Assembly (NCBI GenBank): GCA_030145595.1
Contig: JAQYVG010000162.1
Location: 1 to 7,692, forward strand
Source of the DNA: Desulfobacterales bacterium
GTDB lineage: Bacteria; Desulfobacterota; Desulfobacteria; Desulfobacterales; UBA11574
DNA: 7,692 nt
Direction of reading: 5' to 3'
This document shows, one piece after another, positions 4,737-7,692 of this stretch; the first letter of the stretch is position 1; every line of letters begins with the position of its first letter. Below the pieces are notes generated by a model. That model searched no databases, was not told the DNA's origin, and saw nothing but the letters and a program-made list of their open reading frames with translations. The position numbers and the translations under genes were made by a program.

Positions 4737-6101
4737 CTATGCCAGCTTAGTCAATTTTTTAGAAATCTTCTTTAACCTGTTTGGCACACCAAGTTTATTC
4801 TTGTTGGCGGTACCTGCAACCATGACAATACTCTTTTCTCCTTTCTTCACTATATCGATGCAAAGTCGCTGATGGGACATGAAAAAAGTTATGTAGCACC
4901 CCACAATCAGCAAAATAAATCCCGCATAAACGACCCAGACACCGGGGTCCTTGGTCACCTGGAGACCGGTATAATAACGACGATCGTAGTCGGCAACTGA
5001 AACAGCTACGTTGCCCTTGCGCCCTTGATCAAAATCCGGAAAACGCACAGGAAGAAGGATTTCAATAGGCCTTCCATTATCCGGCATGAGAAAGCCGGAA
5101 AAAGCTTCTCCAATAGACCTGCCTCTGAATTGAAAGGCATTGTCAAAATCTTTAATAACAAACCGCCCCCCGGCTTCCGGGATATCGATCTGCTGACCCA
5201 TCAACACCTTTTTTTGATACGCCTTCCCGGTTTTTTTGCTTTTGAAGCTTAGGGTGACTTCTTTGGGAGGAAGGGGACCATAACTGGATTGAAACATATT
5301 TATCCCCTTGTAACGCAGCGGATCATTTACAATTATATCCTTTTTTAAAACCGGTTTGCCATTCTCGAGGATGGTTAAACTGGAGCGGAATTCTTTCGGT
5401 GCTCCTGAATCGTAAAAACTGACGTCAAAATCCTCACACAATACCTCAAAATCGAGCGCTTTTGACTGTGCTGGATTCCGAATCCTGATGCTGTTAACAC
5501 TCTCGCCTTCCGGTATGTTGACATACCCGTCAAATCCGAAAATAGAACCGATAAGACTCCCAATCAACAGTAAAACAATGCTCAGATGCACCCCGTAAAC
5601 TCCCAGGCGGGTCCAGCGCCATTTTTCGGCAAAAATGCAAAAACCTTTGTCCGTCTGTTCGGTCCTGGCGTATCCAAAGCTTTTGGATATTAACGGTTCA
5701 TATATATCTTTCAATTGTTCAGGTGAACGTTCTTCCACTAAATTTTCTTTATCAGCATGATTTTTGAATCTTGAAAGATTGAAAATCGGATTTTTGGCAA
5801 AAACGATCTTCCATGTGGCCTTCAGCCGATCTATTGAACAGACAACTATATTTACGGCCAGCAAAACGATCAGCAGTTGAAACCACCAGGAATTGTACAT
5901 GTCGAAGAAGTCAAAAACATCGAAGATTCTATAAAGAAACTCTCCATATTCCTGAAAGTATGCCGCCGGGCTTTCGTTTTGCGGAATGAGCGTTCCAACA
6001 ATTGAAGTGACAGCAAGTGACAGCAGCAGAATAACAGAGAGCATGATCCTCGTAAAAAATTTCCATATACTATTTAAATAGTCCAGAAGATACCTCCTCA
6101 T
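4737..6101 (-). CDS. resB: Cytochrome c biogenesis protein ResB (Ccs1 family, System II)
   Basis: A 454-residue membrane protein, partner of CcsA in System II cytochrome c maturation. It has four membrane helices (about 18-40, 70-90, 165-189 and 388-409), with a large periplasmic domain between the third and fourth. Family hallmarks are SIVGTLIPQNE after helix 1, the GVYGVHLSI segment with His172 in helix 3, NDPLRYKGINMFQSSYG at about 259-275, and GLQVTKDPGVWVVYAGF leading into helix 4, which ends FFMSHQRL with His410. The chosen ATG (6101-6099) overlaps the hemG stop in an ATGA arrangement, suggesting coupled translation. A TTG 21 bases upstream (6122) would add seven residues. A strong AGGAGGT lies just inside codons 2-4, so the true start is debatable. 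Length is in the family range for proteobacterial ResB. The C-terminal tail (about 417-454) is basic and probably cytoplasmic. Confidence 0.93.
   Translation of the reverse strand: MRRYLLDYLNSIWKFFTRIMLSVILLLSLAVTSIVGTLIPQNESPAAYFQEYGEFLYRIFDVFDFFDMYNSWWFQLLIVLLAVNIVVCSIDRLKATWKIVFAKNPIFNLSRFKNHADKENLVEERSPEQLKDIYEPLISKSFGYARTEQTDKGFCIFAEKWRWTRLGVYGVHLSIVLLLIGSLIGSIFGFDGYVNIPEGESVNSIRIRNPAQSKALDFEVLCEDFDVSFYDSGAPKEFRSSLTILENGKPVLKKDIIVNDPLRYKGINMFQSSYGPLPPKEVTLSFKSKKTGKAYQKKVLMGQQIDIPEAGGRFVIKDFDNAFQFRGRSIGEAFSGFLMPDNGRPIEILLPVRFPDFDQGRKGNVAVSVADYDRRYYTGLQVTKDPGVWVVYAGFILLIVGCYITFFMSHQRLCIDIVKKGEKSIVMVAGTANKNKLGVPNRLKKISKKLTKLA
6092..6098 (-). promoter_or_regulatory. Strong Shine-Dalgarno-like AGGAGGT inside the resB start region
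   Basis: AGGAGGT directly follows the ATG at 6101, covering codons 2-4 of resB and part of the hemG stop overlap. It lies downstream of both candidate starts (6122 TTG, 6101 ATG), neither of which has a well-spaced site of its own. At normal spacing it would point to an in-frame CTG at 6086-6084, 6 bases after AGGAGG. It may instead hold terminating ribosomes for re-initiation. Confidence 0.4.
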
Positions 6102-7486
6102 TTTTGTTTTATATACTCGCAAATCCTTTGATACGTCAATTCCGAATTTTTTATGCAGTCGCCCACAGAAATCCCGCCGCGGTAATTACCGCTTAAAAAA
6201 ATACCGGGATTGTCGGCTTCAAACTTTTCAAAGTATCTTTCGTGCTCGATATATCCAAGGCTGTACTGTGGAATGGCTTTGGGCCACATTTTTTCCTTAA
6301 TAAATACAGGGTCACTATTAATATGCATTATTTCTTTGAATTCTTTTATCACATTGTCGATAAGCTTATCATTTTCATTATCAAGCAATTCCGGTGATCG
6401 CGCGCCGCCGATAAATAACGTAAAAGCCGCCATATCACTTTTGGCCCGGTACGGGAATATTGTCGAGTTCCAGATGGCACCCAAAAACTTTTTATTTTCT
6501 TTGGCCGGGATTAAAAATCCGAACCCGTCCAGCGGCCTACCGACAGCCTCTTGCCGGAAACCTAAATACAGCATTTTTACGGGAGGATAATAAATTTGAT
6601 CCAAGTGGCCAACTAATTTATTTGCCTTATCATCAAAAACAGCAGCAGCCTGATAGGCCGGAACTGTGGATAGCATAATATCCGCAACAAATTCTTTTGA
6701 TTTATCGGCATTTTTGCACAAAATTTTAAATTTTGTTCCTGATTTTGCTACTTTTTCAACATTACAGTTGTACTTGATTTTATCGCCTAATTTGTCGGCA
6801 ATCGCTTCCGGAAAAGACTGCATCCCTTTTTTAAATGAAAACATCCTGGCGCTTTGTTTGGATTGCTCTGCCCGTTTCTTCCTTTCCCTTGCACCTAAAA
6901 TCAGTCCTTTGAACAAACCTCCATATAATTCTTCCAGCCGATACAGCTTGGGAAAAGCTGATTTTACGCTCAGGTTGTCAGGATTGCCCGCAAAAATTCC
7001 GGCAACAAAGGGATTGATGGCATAATCAAGAAATTCCCTTCCCAAGCGTCTTTTTACAAATTCAGAAACGCTTTGGTAATATCCTTCTTCGGATTTGCCC
7101 AAAAACGGTTCCGCCAAAAGACGCAATTTGGCTTTGGGTGTAAACAGTTTGGTTTTCAAGAAAGCAGCCGGACTGGTGGGCAGAGCATGCAGCTGATTAT
7201 TTCTTAAAACATATCGTTTATCAGCTTTTTCATCGGCATAGATCATTTCGTCTTCAAGTCCCACCGCCGCAACAATCTTGCCGATTAACGGCGTGGTTTC
7301 CAAGCCGCTGTTGGGTCCATAATCTATCAGGAATCCATCTTCGTGCCTGGTGACCATTGAACCGCCCGGTTCATTTTTTGACTCTAAAACTGTTACGTCA
7401 AACCCATCCTGATGTAACCAAAAGGCCGTTGCAAGCCCGGATATACCCGCTCCCAAAATCGTTATTTTAATTGTACCTTTATCCAT
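6098..7486 (-). CDS. hemG: Protoporphyrinogen oxidase, HemY-type FAD enzyme
   Basis: A 462-residue FAD enzyme that oxidises protoporphyrinogen IX to protoporphyrin IX, the step before iron insertion. The N-terminal Rossmann motif is clear: ITILGAGISGLATA (GxGxxG at residues 12-17), ending at Glu35 in VTVLESK. The next segment, EPGGSMVTRHEDGFLIDYGPNS, matches the amine-oxidase superfamily FAD-binding pattern. The C-terminal FAD motif GNYRGGISVGDCI is at about 433-445. This is the HemY/PPOX type, commonly labelled hemG in related genomes and unrelated to the E. coli flavodoxin-like HemG. The reading frame is open to an ATG at 7645, but the extra 53 residues would translate a GC-rich repeat and lie upstream of the promoter. 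The ATG at 7486 sits two residues before the conserved fold, with only a purine-rich AAAGAAG as ribosome-binding site. It heads the operon with resB and ccsA. Confidence 0.92.
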   Translation of the reverse strand: MDKGTIKITILGAGISGLATAFWLHQDGFDVTVLESKNEPGGSMVTRHEDGFLIDYGPNSGLETTPLIGKIVAAVGLEDEMIYADEKADKRYVLRNNQLHALPTSPAAFLKTKLFTPKAKLRLLAEPFLGKSEEGYYQSVSEFVKRRLGREFLDYAINPFVAGIFAGNPDNLSVKSAFPKLYRLEELYGGLFKGLILGARERKKRAEQSKQSARMFSFKKGMQSFPEAIADKLGDKIKYNCNVEKVAKSGTKFKILCKNADKSKEFVADIMLSTVPAYQAAAVFDDKANKLVGHLDQIYYPPVKMLYLGFRQEAVGRPLDGFGFLIPAKENKKFLGAIWNSTIFPYRAKSDMAAFTLFIGGARSPELLDNENDKLIDNVIKEFKEIMHINSDPVFIKEKMWPKAIPQYSLGYIEHERYFEKFEADNPGIFLSGNYRGGISVGDCIKNSELTYQRICEYIKQK

Positions 7487-7507
7487 TTCTTCTTTACATG
7501 TTCTTTT

Positions 7508-7535
7508 ACTATAATCCCGATTGAGCGAATGTCGA
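7508..7535 (-). promoter_or_regulatory. Candidate sigma-70 promoter of the hemG-resB-ccsA operon
   Basis: The -35 TCGACA (7530-7535, 5 of 6 to consensus) and -10 TATAGT (7508-7513, 5 of 6) are separated by 16 bases on the minus strand. Transcription would begin near 7501, giving a leader of about 15 bases before the ATG at 7486. This supports the short hemG start over the 7645 alternative. Confidence 0.45.
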
Positions 7536-7540
7536 GGGTG

Positions 7541-7615
7541 GAAACCCGCGGCCTCCGGCTCCGCTTCCAGCCCGTAGGGCCTACAGGCCGGAGGGTAGAG
7601 CCTACGCCTCGGAGA
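7541..7615. repeat. GC-rich hairpin repeat upstream of hemG
   Basis: CCTCCGGC (7552-7559) pairs with GCCGGAGG (7587-7594) around a loop containing GTAG-GGC-style palindrome GTAGGGCCTAC (7574-7584). A second imperfect hairpin overlaps it: GAGGGTAG (7591-7598) with CTAC-G-CCTC (7602-7610), one base bulged. The block is much richer in GC than the flanking genes and looks like a dispersed intergenic element. It keeps the hemG frame open by chance, producing an Arg/Pro/Glu-rich spurious extension. Confidence 0.5.
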
Positions 7616-7658
7616 GAGAACGCCGCTCATCGGAAAAATAACCATTTATGGATGGAAA

Positions 7659-7692
7659 CTAAAACAGTTCCTCCATGGCTTCTGCAACGGTC
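7659..7692 (-). CDS. C-terminal end of an upstream gene (partial)
   Basis: One minus-strand frame reads TVAEAMEELF followed by a TAG stop at 7661-7659. Its amphipathic, Glu-rich peptide and GC-ending codons (ACC, GCC, GAG, CTG) look like a real protein terminus, but the other two frames are also open over this short distance. In related genomes hemG often follows hemE and/or hemH, so a haem-pathway gene is a natural guess. Ten residues cannot confirm it. Confidence 0.4.
   Translation of the reverse strand, partial: TVAEAMEELF

Overview
The window comes from a Gram-negative bacterium of moderate GC content. Gene families, gene order and intergenic repeats suggest a member of the Desulfobacterota (sulfate-reducer relatives, perhaps Desulfobacterales). 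This placement is inferred from the look of the sequence, not from a marker gene. Every gene I can support lies on the minus strand, so transcription runs from high to low coordinates.

At the upstream (high-coordinate) end, the last codons of an unidentified gene (7659-7692) precede a GC-rich hairpin repeat. A plausible sigma-70 promoter (7508-7535) follows, leading into a compact haem and cytochrome c operon. The first gene is a HemY-type protoporphyrinogen oxidase (6098-7486). Its stop codon overlaps the resB start in an ATGA arrangement. The resB/Ccs1-like gene (4737-6101) is followed after 64 bases by a ccsA/resC-like gene (3844-4680). ResB and CcsA form the System II haem export and cytochrome c ligation machine, so the operon joins the penultimate step of haem synthesis to haem attachment.

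An AT-rich spacer (3457-3843) with several inverted repeats and a candidate promoter leads to a small exported Cys-rich protein of unknown function (3022-3456). Below it, 2548-3021 holds no gene. It contains at least three palindromic structures: a nested 119-base element, a two-hairpin element, and a three-way-junction-like fold in the leader of the next operon.

The last operon is tightly coupled: a DUF2318 Cys-motif membrane-anchored protein (1909-2547), a MacB/FtsX-type permease (749-1906) and its ATPase (69-737). A further gene may start at the low-coordinate edge. DUF2318 proteins next to FtsX-type ABC genes recall the Campylobacter P19/FTR1-type iron-uptake locus (Cj1658-Cj1665 region), so a role in periplasmic metal or redox handling is a reasonable inference. 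FTR1 and P19 themselves are not in this window. The permease also carries a CxxC pair in its periplasmic domain. With the DUF2318 CxxC motifs and the small Cys-rich exported protein, this cysteine theme is the most interesting functional lead here.
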